The notes under the pieces are model-generated. The model was not told the DNA's origin. It did not search any database and was given only the letters and a program-made list of their open reading frames with translations. 64,000 bases of DNA from Massariosphaeria phaeospora (lineage: Eukaryota > Ascomycota > Dothideomycetes > Pleosporales), in the NCBI GenBank assembly GCA_011032825.1, contig JAADJZ010000003.1, positions 806,001 through 870,000 on the forward strand, given 5' to 3'. A program made the position numbers and the translations under genes. Shown piece after piece: positions 35,203-46,089 of the stretch (positions are counted from its first letter, which is position 1; the number at the start of each line of letters is the position of its first letter).

Positions 35203-38133
35203 ACTACGTCTAAGCGTCGATCACTTGGGCTGCTTCAGAGTGGTTACTGTTGTGCTCGACCAGAAGTGACGTTTGATTTTTCATCCCCAGATTCGGTCTC
35301 GCTTAGGTCCTAGGTCTCACGTGACCGCACTAGATTAGGTTACTGAGGCCAAAGGTGCCGGGACCATCACTTGGACACTGACAGACATCGATGGTCTCTT
35401 GGCCTAATCTGGGCCACCATGAGCAACCGCAAACCTAGGGTGATCGTAGCCAATTCTACCTATTTTGAAGTTGCAGGACTCCCTAAGCGGAGGTTGTCCG
35501 AGTCAGGAACCGGAGGGGCTTTCCTCCAAACACCGACAAGCTGCCAAAAGCGTCGCTTCAGTCAAAGCAAGCCAGGGGATGCTGGTTGCTTTGAATGCTC
35601 CGCATTGCTATCATTACCAGTGTGGCACTTGCCGTTCCGTTCGCTCAACGGCACCAACTGGCTGTTAAGACCCTTATACGGTAGTGCACCGCTACTCCAG
35701 GATCCTACTACCACCTAGCTCTAGTCGGTACTCAATTTGAATCCTGCTCTCTGCTGCAAGTTGCGTTCTCAAGAGCTACGAGAGACGGAAGGATCTGTCG
35801 CGTGTTGAGAGTTTGAACTTGTGCGTGAAGCCGTCCCGATAATGGCGGTGAGAGCATCGCCAGCCGTCGAGAGGACACCATAGACTATCGTGTGCTCACT
35901 CTTTAGACTTTAGCATCGAGTCTTGGCAGCCGCTCCCGTTCTTGGACACTCACCTGACAAGCAAAAAGCCAGATAGACGTTGGATGCCTATAGACTCGAG
36001 GACAGGACTCGCGTTTTTGACAAGTGCGATTCAGCGCAGTATTGATCACTGCGCGACCTGACTCTTCTCCCGCAACCTTCGCTCCCGCCTGCGCGCCGAA
36101 GCCCATTCTTTGCTTGTCCCGCGAGTCCAGTAGACTACTCCGTACTGAGATTCAGATTCGCCGATCTGATGTTTATACGCAGGCTAGTGACGTTGGCTTG
36201 AGCCTTGAGGGGGTGAGTGCTTGCCTATCCCGGCACATTCCCTAGCTGCCAACTACCGTGGGTTTGACGTTATCAGACAATAATGATATCGCCAGTCACC
36301 AGCAGGCTCGATGGGTGCATAGCATTGCAGCTATCGGAACACCAAGCATGGTTTCTCTTCGTCTCACTGCTCTTGCACGCGCATCCCCGGTCGGATCCCA
36401 CGTCGCCATGGAGCTTGGCAACGCAGCAACGACTCGAGGGTCGCCGAGTAACACCACAGCGCAGCCGCGTTCCGCGCATTCGAAGCTTGGAGTCTCGCGT
36501 GTAGGTACTGCTGACGGTCAGTAATGGCGGACCATTTGACGTGGTCCTCAGCGTGATATCTACGAGCAACGGCTCGCGGAGAATCACAGCACACCGCTTC
36601 GCAAAGCGCACGCCTCATGGCCTCAAGGGGCTTAGATCACGTCTCCCGTTCGTCGGGATCCAAACAGGACAGTGGTGAGGGGCGGAGGGGAGGCTGAAAC
36701 CTCGACTGGTCCTCCTAGTCTATCACGGCCATCGTACGGCGAGGTGTCGAAACGGCGGACAGCCGAACGAAGCGGCATCCTTCTCGCAATTCAACGTGAC
36801 GGGTGCTGCGCCGCCCAGTCGCGCTGCAAGAATGGCCACAGCCCGCCGTTGCACAGCGTTGGAGGCGATCGCGGACGTGGTGCCGTCACATTCACGCGCC
36901 ATCACAACTGCTCCGCATCAACGACGGCGAATCCCACGCTGCTGCACGCTGCACACTGCGCAATGCAACCTGCATCCCTTGCCCCGGCCCGGCAGCACAG
37001 CTCGGACATTTGTCGCCAGCGAAATTCGAATCTGGCAGCCAGCCAAAAGCAAAAGCACACGGCTCGAGGGCGTTGGGCCCGCGCGGCAGCCAATGAGACG
37101 GGGCCTCAGGGGAAAAGCCACGGGGTTTCGCCAATAACGACTCCAGCGGCCAGCTGCCCGCCCGTTCGGGTCCGGCTGTAATTGTACATATGCAGCGTGC
37201 TCGCTAGCCAGGGGCCTGCATAACCACCGACGCTGGGGCGTGCAAAACAAAATTGACATGGCTTCTCCGCCTCCATTCGTCGCCGCATCGCGGCCTTTGC
37301 CCGTTCCTCCATGGGCCCGTCTCCCCCCCCCATAGCCGGGGTCTGCTGCGTCGTGCTCCCGACCGAAGCTTGTGCATGAGCGTGCACTGGTGGATCCGCG
37401 ATCAGCACCATCATGCCCACGGCGTGCCCCGTGTTTCCCCCTCCCTCTTCTCTCTCTCTCCACCGCTCCAGGCCGCCGAGAACGCGCCGGGTAGCATCTC
37501 TCTAGAGCGTCTCTCTTCTCGTTCCCTATTCCCAACCTGGCATTGCTCACTTTGATATCGCGCGTTCATGACCTTCGCCGCATCCGTTCGATCGTCGGAT
37601 AGTTTCAATTGCTTCGAAAGCTGAGCGGACGAGCCCTGCATAATTCATTCATTCATTCATTCATTTAGCATGTGAGTTGACACAATGCTCAGTTTGTTCT
37701 GCGCGCGGATTCTCTCGTGGTATCTTGCATTGGGATAGCAGTAATCACCTGTACTAACTACTACTGTAGCGCAAAGACTTCAACACACTCCTTGACCATT
37801 CCACGCAAATACACTGCCCAAAATTTCGACTCTGTTCCTCTAGATACTCTGCTCGTACCGGCTGATACCGAGTGGCGAGCCCGTGCATTCGTCTAGGGGC
37901 ACCACCCGTTGCACGACAGCCACGACGCTTGGAGAATACACCAGGAAAGAGACACAGACTATTGTTAGCTGAAGTACGATCCGGCAGCTCCGCTGGGATG
38001 AACCCTCGGCACGGCTTTGATGATTAGCAGTACTGACCACAAACGCAGGCATGTGCTAGTTCCTAATACCATCAGCTCCACTTGATTGTGGTTCTGGAAG
38101 ACAGCCAAAAGTCGTGCAGTCGCATCTTGCACC
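35203..38133. other. 2.9-kb divergent region between CNS1 and apsA
   Basis: No gene could be supported. An ATG at 35419 in an ideal context (CACCATGAGC) opens only 99 codons with no recognisable product. From 36.6 to 37.6 kb the DNA is GC-rich with overlapping open frames on both strands. An ATTC tetranucleotide tract lies at 37643-37666. The region is long enough to hold promoters and long leaders, or a non-coding RNA. Confidence 0.5.
37643..37666. repeat. ATTC tetranucleotide repeat
   Basis: Nearly six copies of ATTC lie about 470 bases upstream of the apsA start codon. Confidence 0.9.
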
Positions 38134-41100
38134 ATGGCTACCGACTACTTCTCCGATAATGAGTCCTTTTTTAGCAACCAGCCACTGCCAACTCCGGCTG
38201 ATACGCCATACCACTCGCTGTCTAGCAGGACTTCCCGTTATGGCACGCCTGCGAGTGATATGGGGAGTTCCCCTGCGCCTTTCCCACCTGACCCTCGAGA
38301 TGTAGCAGAGGACGTTCCGAATGGCGATCACATATCAAAAATCGACCCGCGACGGTTTACGCCCACGCTGCACGCCTCATTGGTCTCCGAAATCCTTTCA
38401 CTTCGGCGAGAAGTTGACTCCAAGCATAAATTTATTGAAGAGTTGGAAACAAATGTGCACACGATTCGTAACGAGAACGACTCGTTGACCAGTCAACTTT
38501 CTTCGAGCACCAAAGAGGGCAGGACGGTAAAACGCCAGCTCCAGCAGCTCGAGAATGGAACTCTCTCAGCACTCGAGGAAATCGCAGGGGAGAGGGACCA
38601 AATCAAAGAGGCCAACGTGGATTTGAAGCAGAAACTCGAGGCTACACAGAAGAGGTTACGCGGTCAAGAGGATGACTCGACTCGTGTTCACGACATGTGG
38701 GCGCGTGAGAAAGAGGTCTGGACAGGGGAGAAACGGTCATTGGAAAGACGGATCCACATTTCCGAGAGCAGGCTGAAAATGCTCCTGGACGAGATTGCAA
38801 TGCAAGAAGCCGCCCAAGAGGAGCAGGACATAGAGAGCGAGGGTGAGGATAATGCTCGGGACAGTGGTGTTGGCCACGAGAGCGATACAGCTAGCATACG
38901 CTCATCACCACAACGTAGACCCTCGACGCGAGTTGCTAGGCACTCACGAAATCATAGTAACGGAAGCTATCGCAGCATTGGTCGCAGCTACCGGATGTCT
39001 CTCATGAGTAGCACATCTGAAGGGCACGGTCGTATGAACGGTATTAGTCTGGCTGACGAGCTTGTATTTGACGAAGAAGAAGAAGACTTGGGTGAGTTGG
39101 AATTGGATTCCGACGACTTTCCAGAGAACGAAATGAGAGCGAGAAGGGCGCTCGAATCGCGGCAGTCCATGCGTCAGGATGAGAAGGCGAAACGCATTCT
39201 TGGCCTAAGCATGGAGAACCAACAGACAACCAACAAGGATATCCCTTCCAACACCACGGCACCAGATGCACCAAAGTCCTCTTACACAACGGCAAGGTCA
39301 TCGAACAAGATGATCCCTCAAGAAATTACATTGGTTTTTCCACCCCCGACAGCGCAATACGTTGACACTGGCGTCCAACCATCCCCTCCCTCATCCCCAG
39401 TTCGACCCGACATGGTTGAGCTGTCCGAGCCAGTCCGATCGCACGATACAGCAGCTTCTATGGCTGAAGTGGAAGCGAATCAGAGTCGAAAACGAATATC
39501 GGTGCCGTTGGATGCGATTACACATAGTGTTCCCTCACTCTGTTTGATGACATCGTCTTCCTCACAGACGATCGAACAACCTTTGAGTCCTCCTGCGACG
39601 CCCAAAATTATTGTTCCAGCTCCACAAATTCCTTTAGCGCCTGGATTCAAACTGGAAGTTACGTCCGTATCGACTCAAACAGTACCTGTCGAGCAAGAAA
39701 ACGTGAGGCTTTCACCTCCTACGAGGGCTCCGCCACCAGTGCCAATTTCGATTCCTTCAATAGCGATACATGCCCCGACATCAGCACCGGTGTCACCCAA
39801 AGAGCCGATCCTGCCCCCAGGCACCAAGACTGTCTCAACACAGACCTCGAATGACATGGCCTCGTCCATTCGCTCAACCGGCATGCAAACAGAGCCTATC
39901 AGGATTGATAAGCGTCCCGTGAAGCTTCCCCCTCATCTGTTACCATCCGCTATTTCATCTAAACCGGCTACACCCGAACCAGAGGAGAGTGATAGGAAGC
40001 GAGGGTTGCGCTCCCCAGTGCTTGAGCCAGAGCAGATAGTCCCAGTATCGTCGGCGCGTCAAGGCCTCGTATCGCGGCTGGAGAAAAATGCAGAGAAGAC
40101 GTTCGAGGATCGCTATCCAGGCAACAATGACAACGGGCCGTTGGTCCGCGACCGAGAGAGCGCCATCAGCAGGCCATTCCGGTCTAGTAGCTTGTTTGCG
40201 GGGTTCGATGGCCCATCTTCTGATGAAGAAGATCACGACGCCGAATTGAGTGAGGATGACTTTAGCGTGCCCCGCTACTCTACTCCCATGTTGTCTTCTC
40301 GTAATATGAAGAATGGACGCGTCTTCAACAACCCACCCACTCCTGTCCCAGAGGACAAGGAAGTGGTCTCGATTTCTCGACCCTCTGAGGATTCAATGAG
40401 CTCGAGTAGGATACTCTCCAGCCGTAATTCACTAGAGGCAGCTGCCAGAGTGGGCAAGCCGACGAGGAACTCTGTCACACGCCAGCCGAGCATTCGACGG
40501 TCCGCCATGATCCAGAGTGGTACTACTGCTCACATGCGCTCTCGAAGCCCTAGTCTTGGTAGCATCGGGTCGAGCAATCTCGTCCCTAAGCCTCCTTTCC
40601 CGGTACCAACACGATCCAGCTCGCGCAAAGTTCCAGTCAGCAAGAGTGAAGGCTCACAAAGCCCGACTCCTCGTGGCAATGGTACTTTCGCAGGTCGGCG
40701 CCCATATGGTACGCGGCCGCATCAACGGAAAGACAGCCTGCGTAAGGTACGCTCAGCTGCAGTCATACAGAAAGCTGCGCGTCCTCGAAGCCGGTCACCA
40801 CCTGCTACTCCAGTGTTGCCACCAAGCCCCCCGCTCCCCCCTCTTCCTACTGACTCGATCACTGGCCAAAGGTTTGGACATCGCCCTCAACTGTCAACCA
40901 ACACTTCGGGCACTCGCAACGGCTCTGTTGGCAGTGCTTCGCAACAGACGAGTGTTGTTGATGCAATTGCTGCTACTATGGTAGGCGAGTGGATGTGGAA
41001 GTATGTGCGCAAGAGGAAAGCATTTGGAGGGATGGAGTCTCCAGCAGATGTTGCGCGTGGAGGTGATGAGGCCGTGATGACAAGCAATGGCGTACGGCAC

Positions 41101-42132
41101 AAGCGTTGGGTATGGATTTCACCGTACGAGCGTTCAGTCCTGTGGAGCAGTAAGCAGCCGACATCTGGCTCCGCCTTGATGGGGAAGAGCGGGCGCAAGC
41201 GTAAGTCTGATTCGAGGCAGAATTGCCAGAGCCGAACACTAACAATACTTACAGTCACAATCCAATCTGTCTTGGACGTTGCCGACCACACCCCTCTTCC
41301 AAAGAATGCTGGCACCCAAGTCCTGTTCAACCGCTCTATCTTGATCCTCACGCCAGCACGTGCGCTTAAATTCACCGCCACCTCTCAAGAACGGCATTAC
41401 CTCTGGCTAACTGCGCTATCATTCTTAGCTCACTCGAGCACTCCCATCCCGGAGTTAGGACCAATGCCGCCCCCGCCTCCTCCTCCTCTTCCGATCGAGG
41501 AGATTGCTCCTCGTACCGCTGGACCAACACTACGTCGCTCTCACGTTCGTGATTCGGTCCGTCTTGCGAAGGACAGGGCAAACCCAGTAGCGCAACGGTA
41601 TGCTTCTCGCGCTGAGCCTATGCCCGATCTACCCTTGAGACACTATGATAAACCTGTCCCGGATTCCGCATCTCCTCCGGTCGTCCCTCGAGGGCCATAT
41701 CATGGCAGAAAACGGAGCTCCACGGGGCCAAGCGCTCCTCCCCCAAGCGTATCGTACCGAAGCTTTTCTCACCAGCATGTGCCGTCCTTGTACTCCTCCG
41801 GCTCCTCCGATATGTACAACCTGATGACACCCTCCGTCCCCTCCTCGGTCTACAACCCGCACAGCGTCATCGCCAGCACCCGAACCTCTGAAGCAAGCAC
41901 TTCGACTCGCCAACATTTCTTCGACGCCATGGGCACCGTCCGCATGGAGGCCTTCATCGACAGTACCCTGGGCGAGGAATTGTCGCACGCAAAGTCCGGT
42001 TTCCCCAAATCCCGCATAGGCCGGCGGCGCGGTAACTCGCAGTGGAGCAGCGGCACCAACGAGCCTCCACGAGGCCCAGTGCTCTACGACGACTCGCTGC
42101 AATCGCCAAACGATCCCTTCCGCGGCTTCTAG
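38134..42132 (+). CDS. apsA: ApsA/Num1-like cortical anchor for nuclear migration
   Basis: Exons 38134-41200 and 41255-42132 give 1314 residues. ApsA (Aspergillus) and Num1 (yeast) sit at the cell cortex and capture dynein and microtubules to move nuclei. The N-terminal coiled coil (about 80-235) has long heptads (LEEIAGERDQIKEANVDLKQ region). The middle is Ser/Pro-rich and disordered, with repeats of the kind VSTQTV, MQTEP and TGVQPSPPS. The C-terminal PH domain (about 947-1085) begins GEWMWKYVRKRKAFGG. It continues with HKRWVWISPYERSVLWSSKQ and LFNRSILILTPARALKFTA, which I recall as a close match to ApsA. The 54-nt intron lies within the PH domain; removing it joins GRK to LTIQSVLDV. The start ATG (ACCATGGC) is in ideal context. 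Aspergillus ApsA is longer, as I recall. Confidence 0.9.
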   Translation: MATDYFSDNESFFSNQPLPTPADTPYHSLSSRTSRYGTPASDMGSSPAPFPPDPRDVAEDVPNGDHISKIDPRRFTPTLHASLVSEILSLRREVDSKHKFIEELETNVHTIRNENDSLTSQLSSSTKEGRTVKRQLQQLENGTLSALEEIAGERDQIKEANVDLKQKLEATQKRLRGQEDDSTRVHDMWAREKEVWTGEKRSLERRIHISESRLKMLLDEIAMQEAAQEEQDIESEGEDNARDSGVGHESDTASIRSSPQRRPSTRVARHSRNHSNGSYRSIGRSYRMSLMSSTSEGHGRMNGISLADELVFDEEEEDLGELELDSDDFPENEMRARRALESRQSMRQDEKAKRILGLSMENQQTTNKDIPSNTTAPDAPKSSYTTARSSNKMIPQEITLVFPPPTAQYVDTGVQPSPPSSPVRPDMVELSEPVRSHDTAASMAEVEANQSRKRISVPLDAITHSVPSLCLMTSSSSQTIEQPLSPPATPKIIVPAPQIPLAPGFKLEVTSVSTQTVPVEQENVRLSPPTRAPPPVPISIPSIAIHAPTSAPVSPKEPILPPGTKTVSTQTSNDMASSIRSTGMQTEPIRIDKRPVKLPPHLLPSAISSKPATPEPEESDRKRGLRSPVLEPEQIVPVSSARQGLVSRLEKNAEKTFEDRYPGNNDNGPLVRDRESAISRPFRSSSLFAGFDGPSSDEEDHDAELSEDDFSVPRYSTPMLSSRNMKNGRVFNNPPTPVPEDKEVVSISRPSEDSMSSSRILSSRNSLEAAARVGKPTRNSVTRQPSIRRSAMIQSGTTAHMRSRSPSLGSIGSSNLVPKPPFPVPTRSSSRKVPVSKSEGSQSPTPRGNGTFAGRRPYGTRPHQRKDSLRKVRSAAVIQKAARPRSRSPPATPVLPPSPPLPPLPTDSITGQRFGHRPQLSTNTSGTRNGSVGSASQQTSVVDAIAATMVGEWMWKYVRKRKAFGGMESPADVARGGDEAVMTSNGVRHKRWVWISPYERSVLWSSKQPTSGSALMGKSGRKRKSDSRQNCQSRTLTILTVTIQSVLDVADHTPLPKNAGTQVLFNRSILILTPARALKFTATSQERHYLWLTALSFLAHSSTPIPELGPMPPPPPPPLPIEEIAPRTAGPTLRRSHVRDSVRLAKDRANPVAQRYASRAEPMPDLPLRHYDKPVPDSASPPVVPRGPYHGRKRSSTGPSAPPPSVSYRSFSHQHVPSLYSSGSSDMYNLMTPSVPSSVYNPHSVIASTRTSEASTSTRQHFFDAMGTVRMEAFIDSTLGEELSHAKSGFPKSRIGRRRGNSQWSSGTNEPPRGPVLYDDSLQSPNDPFRGF

Positions 42133-43437
42133 ATGAGCCCGTCCCTTCGTCAATCGCGCGCGCCCGGTCATGATCCGCACATGCGCTACGACCACATGCC
42201 ACGGCCAAAGTGCACAAATGTTGTCCACCTTACTCTCATTGCCAATTGCCGCGTTTCCTTTTGTCCCGGAAAAGTCTGTGGATTTTCGCCGAATGTCCTG
42301 ACGTGTACATGTGTCGAAATGACACCGCGTGTCCCAACTTTCTTTCTCCTCAGATTCTCCGATTGGTTTATTCCAGCTTTATACCTACTTTCTTCCACCT
42401 ATGTACCTGTACTCACTTCACCTTTCTTGCATGGCATGCATGGCCTTGTCTCCACAGAGGCTTAGATTTACTCCAGTGCTCAAGCGCAAAAGGAAAAAGC
42501 TTTTTTTTGCCTTATCTATCTATTTGTCTACTACTCTTATTCTAATCTCTCGCTGTTCCTAGCGCGGCCTTTGAGCTGGCTAGCTAGCGCGCGCTGTAGT
42601 GTAGTGTATACTAGTTGCTACGCTTTCGATACCCTTTTTCTGTTTGCTGTCTGTGGATCTTGTTCTTTGGTTTGTGTGTGGGTGGAGGCTTAGTGTCTTT
42701 TGTTTTGTAGCTGGGTTCAGCGTGGGTTCAGCGCACAAAGGGAGCACGCGGGCTTGGGCGCCATGGGGTGGTGTAGTGTGGTGTGCTCTGTGGAAAGAGC
42801 CTTGCTTAAATAGCTAGCTAGATCGTGTGTGCATGTGGAAGAATGTGAATATGGCATGAGTTCGTCCGATCCATGTCTGAAGATTTCGTATCTGCTCGTC
42901 TTTGGGCTGTTGTGACTGCAGCGAGCGTATGCTCCAGAATGTGACTATGATAGCCCGCTCCAACGAGATACACTCTCTGTAGGGACGGACTTCCTATCGC
43001 CCTTTTCTCCCCTATGCACGTTAAACGGTCTGTGTAGACTAAACTAGACTAGATTGTACCAGACTAGACAAGACAAATCAAGACTACACCAAATAGGCTT
43101 TCAATGAATAAACACGAATCGATCACACGCACCGGCAAACACGCCAAACATCAATCAATCAATTGGGCATTCATTCACCTATTCACAGACACACACTCAC
43201 TCACTCCTTCACGCCTCCTCGTGAATCCAAGCAATGTCAAACAAACATTCATTCAAGCCACAACTGACCTCTACAGTCCTGTTCGTTCTCACAGATCCAA
43301 TCCAAGCCATATATATATATATATAGCCTTGTATCGCCAGATATTTGTCTATCTGTCTGTCTGGCTAATCCAAGCAAGCAAGCATCATTGCCCTTTACCT
43401 CAGTGCAGCTCCAGATCCAGCTTCACGCATATCCAAC
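42133..43437. other. intergenic, no gene seen
   Basis: This is 1.3 kb downstream of apsA and upstream of the secreted-protein gene, both on the plus strand. It carries CT-rich stretches (42320-42540) and an AT tract at 43309-43325. Open frames here are short and low in complexity. Confidence 0.55.
43309..43325. repeat. AT dinucleotide microsatellite
   Basis: Eight AT units lie about 115 bases upstream of the start codon of the secreted protein, so in or near its promoter. Confidence 0.9.
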
Positions 43438-44562
43438 ATGCCAGCCCCTTTTCTTCTTCTTCTTCTCCTTTTTCTCCGCCTCTCCGCGAACCTCGCATCC
43501 AGCCTCCCCATCGCCGACGGCGCCGACGATGCCCCTCCTGCGCTCACCACGCCCGCTCCAGCAGCGCCCGCGCCACGCACCGTAACCGCCACAACCATCA
43601 TAACCATAACGGAATTCGTCAGCGACGGCATTGTCCTATCCTCTTCTATTCCGCTTCCACTTCCACTTCCGCCTTCTTCGGCGTATACCTGGACAGCTAC
43701 GACTCTAGCTACAGCTTCAGCTACAACGATTTACGACCCCAGCAGCGCCTTCCTATCCACTACTACTACCAATAATACTACTCTCGGAACATCGACGCAC
43801 ACACCCACGACGAACTGGAACACCACAGTCACGCCGACGTCGACTAAGAGTGTGGATCCGCTCATCTCGCGGATTCCGACGTTAAGTGGGCGGCTGGGGA
43901 ATGCGACGATTGTGACGGGAACGGTGCCGGGGCGGAATGGCACGACAAGTACGACGTGTGAGCATGAGATGGAGCACCTTGTGCCTACGGTGTTGGCGGG
44001 GCCTGGCAGCACGGTGGTGTCGAGCAGTACGTTGGTGTCGAGCACGGTGGCGAGAGGACCGCCAATTGTGCCTACGCAGCCTGTAGAGTCCGGCGGCATT
44101 TCCGCGTCCAGCTCATTAGTCCAGCCATCATCCACAAAGCCACTCACCTCCGCCTCCCGCTCCGCCTCCGCCAACCCACCATCACCCCCCAGCTCCAGCT
44201 CCAACCCCCCCTCCCCGTCAAACACGTCCCTGCGCCCAGGCTTCCAATGGCCCACGCCCACGCGACCCAGACTCCCCCTCGCCAGCACCGCCACTCCTCC
44301 CGCCCTCTCTTCTTCCGCAGAACCAATCCCATCCAATCCACCATCGAACACCGAGAAAGAGCCAGAAGAGCGAACCACATCGCAGGTGCTAGTGACAGCC
44401 CAGTACATGGATCCGCCGAGCGGGCCTGAGTGGCGGTCGACTCCGCTGCCGGAGAATCCGGGGATGTGGGCCGGACCGGTGGTGGGAAAGAGGAGTGCGA
44501 ATCGGACTCGGGTAGCTAGGGCGGGGGTGGTAGCTAGGTGGTGGTTTGAGGCTGTTGGTTAG
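43438..44562 (+). CDS. secreted Ser/Thr-rich protein, unknown
   Basis: A single exon of 374 residues starts at ATG 43438 (CAACATGCC). The first 21 or so residues (MPAPFLLLLLLFLRLSANLA) are a strong signal peptide. Next is an acidic patch (IADGADDAP), then TVTATTIITITEF and long Thr/Ser-rich stretches with several N-glycosylation sites (NNTTLG, NWNTTV, GRNGTT). Proline-rich sequence fills the second half. The end (RAGVVARWWFEAVG) is not a GPI signal. There is no second membrane span. Codons end mostly in C or G, as in the neighbours. The makeup suggests an O-glycosylated wall or secreted protein; I do not recognise a family. It resembles the gene at 12042 in composition, not in alignable sequence. 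Confidence 0.72.
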   Translation: MPAPFLLLLLLFLRLSANLASSLPIADGADDAPPALTTPAPAAPAPRTVTATTIITITEFVSDGIVLSSSIPLPLPLPPSSAYTWTATTLATASATTIYDPSSAFLSTTTTNNTTLGTSTHTPTTNWNTTVTPTSTKSVDPLISRIPTLSGRLGNATIVTGTVPGRNGTTSTTCEHEMEHLVPTVLAGPGSTVVSSSTLVSSTVARGPPIVPTQPVESGGISASSSLVQPSSTKPLTSASRSASANPPSPPSSSSNPPSPSNTSLRPGFQWPTPTRPRLPLASTATPPALSSSAEPIPSNPPSNTEKEPEERTTSQVLVTAQYMDPPSGPEWRSTPLPENPGMWAGPVVGKRSANRTRVARAGVVARWWFEAVG

Positions 44563-45462
44563 TTGTCGTGTGCGAGGCGTATGGTCAGTCTGTCTTTGGG
44601 ACGGAGTGACGTACAGTACGTGGTCGGTTCGGCGAGCATGGCATGGCATGAGAAGAGATTGTGTTTGGATTGATCGGAGAAGAGGGCAGCGTTGCATTTG
44701 TGGAATGGCAAATGGTCTGGGTTCTTTATCAGCCAGCTATCAGACAGGGAAATCCATCTTTCTCAATAGTTTAGTGAACACCCTCAGATGCTGGAGCCAG
44801 ACGTCCTAATTTCGTTTTCCGGTCCATCCCGAGTTTGAAACATTATCCAGCAATGTCACGATAGAGAGTCGCACATTCGATCCTTTGGAATTTTCGCTAT
44901 ACCCTATATTAGCTGTTACTTGCAGTTGGAAGCGTGGCTATGCAGGAGTTGACACCACAGGACTAAGAGGCCGATGGTCGTTTTCACGGGGGAAAAAACT
45001 TCAAAATATGATCATCCTCGCCGAATAATTGGCTCAAGACCAAGTCCCTCTCTCGATATTGAAATGAATAGAAGCCGCATAGTTCGTCCTCCTAGTCCAA
45101 GCCAGGTATCTGCAGAGGCTATGTGCTTCCTCTTGCATTATACCAAACAAAAGTGTTAGATGTGCTCAACAATCCGTCATGTGTCATCAGGTCATGACCT
45201 CTTTAACGCCATTCCCCTGTAGACGATCCCAGAGCAATCGAGCAGATAGCCTAAAGCTCCGCCAGTCGCAACTGCGGCATTCTTTAGAAGTCGAGGGCAT
45301 CCTGGGTGTCGTCAGACTGGGCTTCTCCGTGAATTTCGAGCTCGTGAGGCTCCGCCTGCCGCGACTCGAAGTCTTGGGGGGTTGTGTACTCTTGAGGCCT
45401 ACGGAAGTTTTGACATTGATCCACTCCCGCAACTTCACCTGTTCCGCAGGCCTCGCCGCATG
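44563..45462. other. convergent intergenic region, no gene seen
   Basis: This is 900 bases between two converging genes. Nothing in it looks coding beyond short chance frames. Confidence 0.55.
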
Positions 45463-46089
45463 CTAATCGATAGCATGCTGGCGTTTGAGCTTTTCTAGTT
45501 CTTCTTGGCGCTTTGCAAGATCGTCGGCCGCTTTTGCCATCTTGTCGGGTTGGTGGTACAGCACTGCCAGGACGTGTTAGTTTCTCCTGCGCCTTAGGTC
45601 CGGTCACAGAGCGCTCTTACCGACGAGATAGCGATTCTGGAAGTTGAAGCCATTGAGTTTGTCACAAGCAGCCTTGGCGTCCATTACATCCTCATAAACG
45701 ACGAAGGCAGTGCCTTTGGTGTTGTTGGCGATGCCCTGGCGGATTTGACTGCAGCTTGTCAGCGGGGTACGCACGAACGAGTCGGTGCGGCGAGAAGGCC
45801 AGTACTGCCGACGGGAGGATGAGGCATACCGTACAGCGCCGAACTTGCCGAAGAGGTCAAAGAGTTCTTCTGGGGTGACGTTGAAGCTGTTGGACAGAAT
45901 TAGCAGTGGCAGCGCGCGACACTGGACACGGACTTACCTCAGATTCTTTACGAATAGAGCTCTGGAGAGCAGAGACATGTTAGCAGAGGTCGTGTGAGCT
46001 GGCGGCGGCGACGATGACGGGCGACCGAGCACAAAGAATGGGGCGCCTTACCGGTTCACTTCGGGGGCAAGCTTTCCGCCGCGACTCAT
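45463..46089 (-). CDS. SF3B6: splicing factor SF3b subunit p14 (SF3B6)
   Basis: Five exons, 46089-46052, 45961-45938, 45886-45830, 45748-45621 and 45563-45463, give 115 residues, close to the 125 of human p14. SF3B6 is an RRM protein in the U2 snRNP that sits near the branch-point adenosine. RRM hallmarks are RNP2 ALFVKNLSF (joined across an intron) and RNP1 KGTAFVVYED, then CDKLNGFNFQNRYLVVLYHQ, a near match to the animal protein. Exon 2 is only 24 nt. All junctions restore conserved sequence. A short basic C-terminal helix (LEKLKRQHAID) ends the protein. The four introns (51-90 nt) make this the most intron-dense gene here. Confidence 0.95.

Noticed and set aside
35419..35718. 99-codon frame with an ideal start context
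   Set aside because: No recognisable protein and no splice pattern extends it. Context alone is weak evidence.
36918..37550. Minus-strand frame of 210 codons
   Set aside because: Overlaps several other frames in a GC-rich island; product is Arg/Ala/Gly-rich without motifs.
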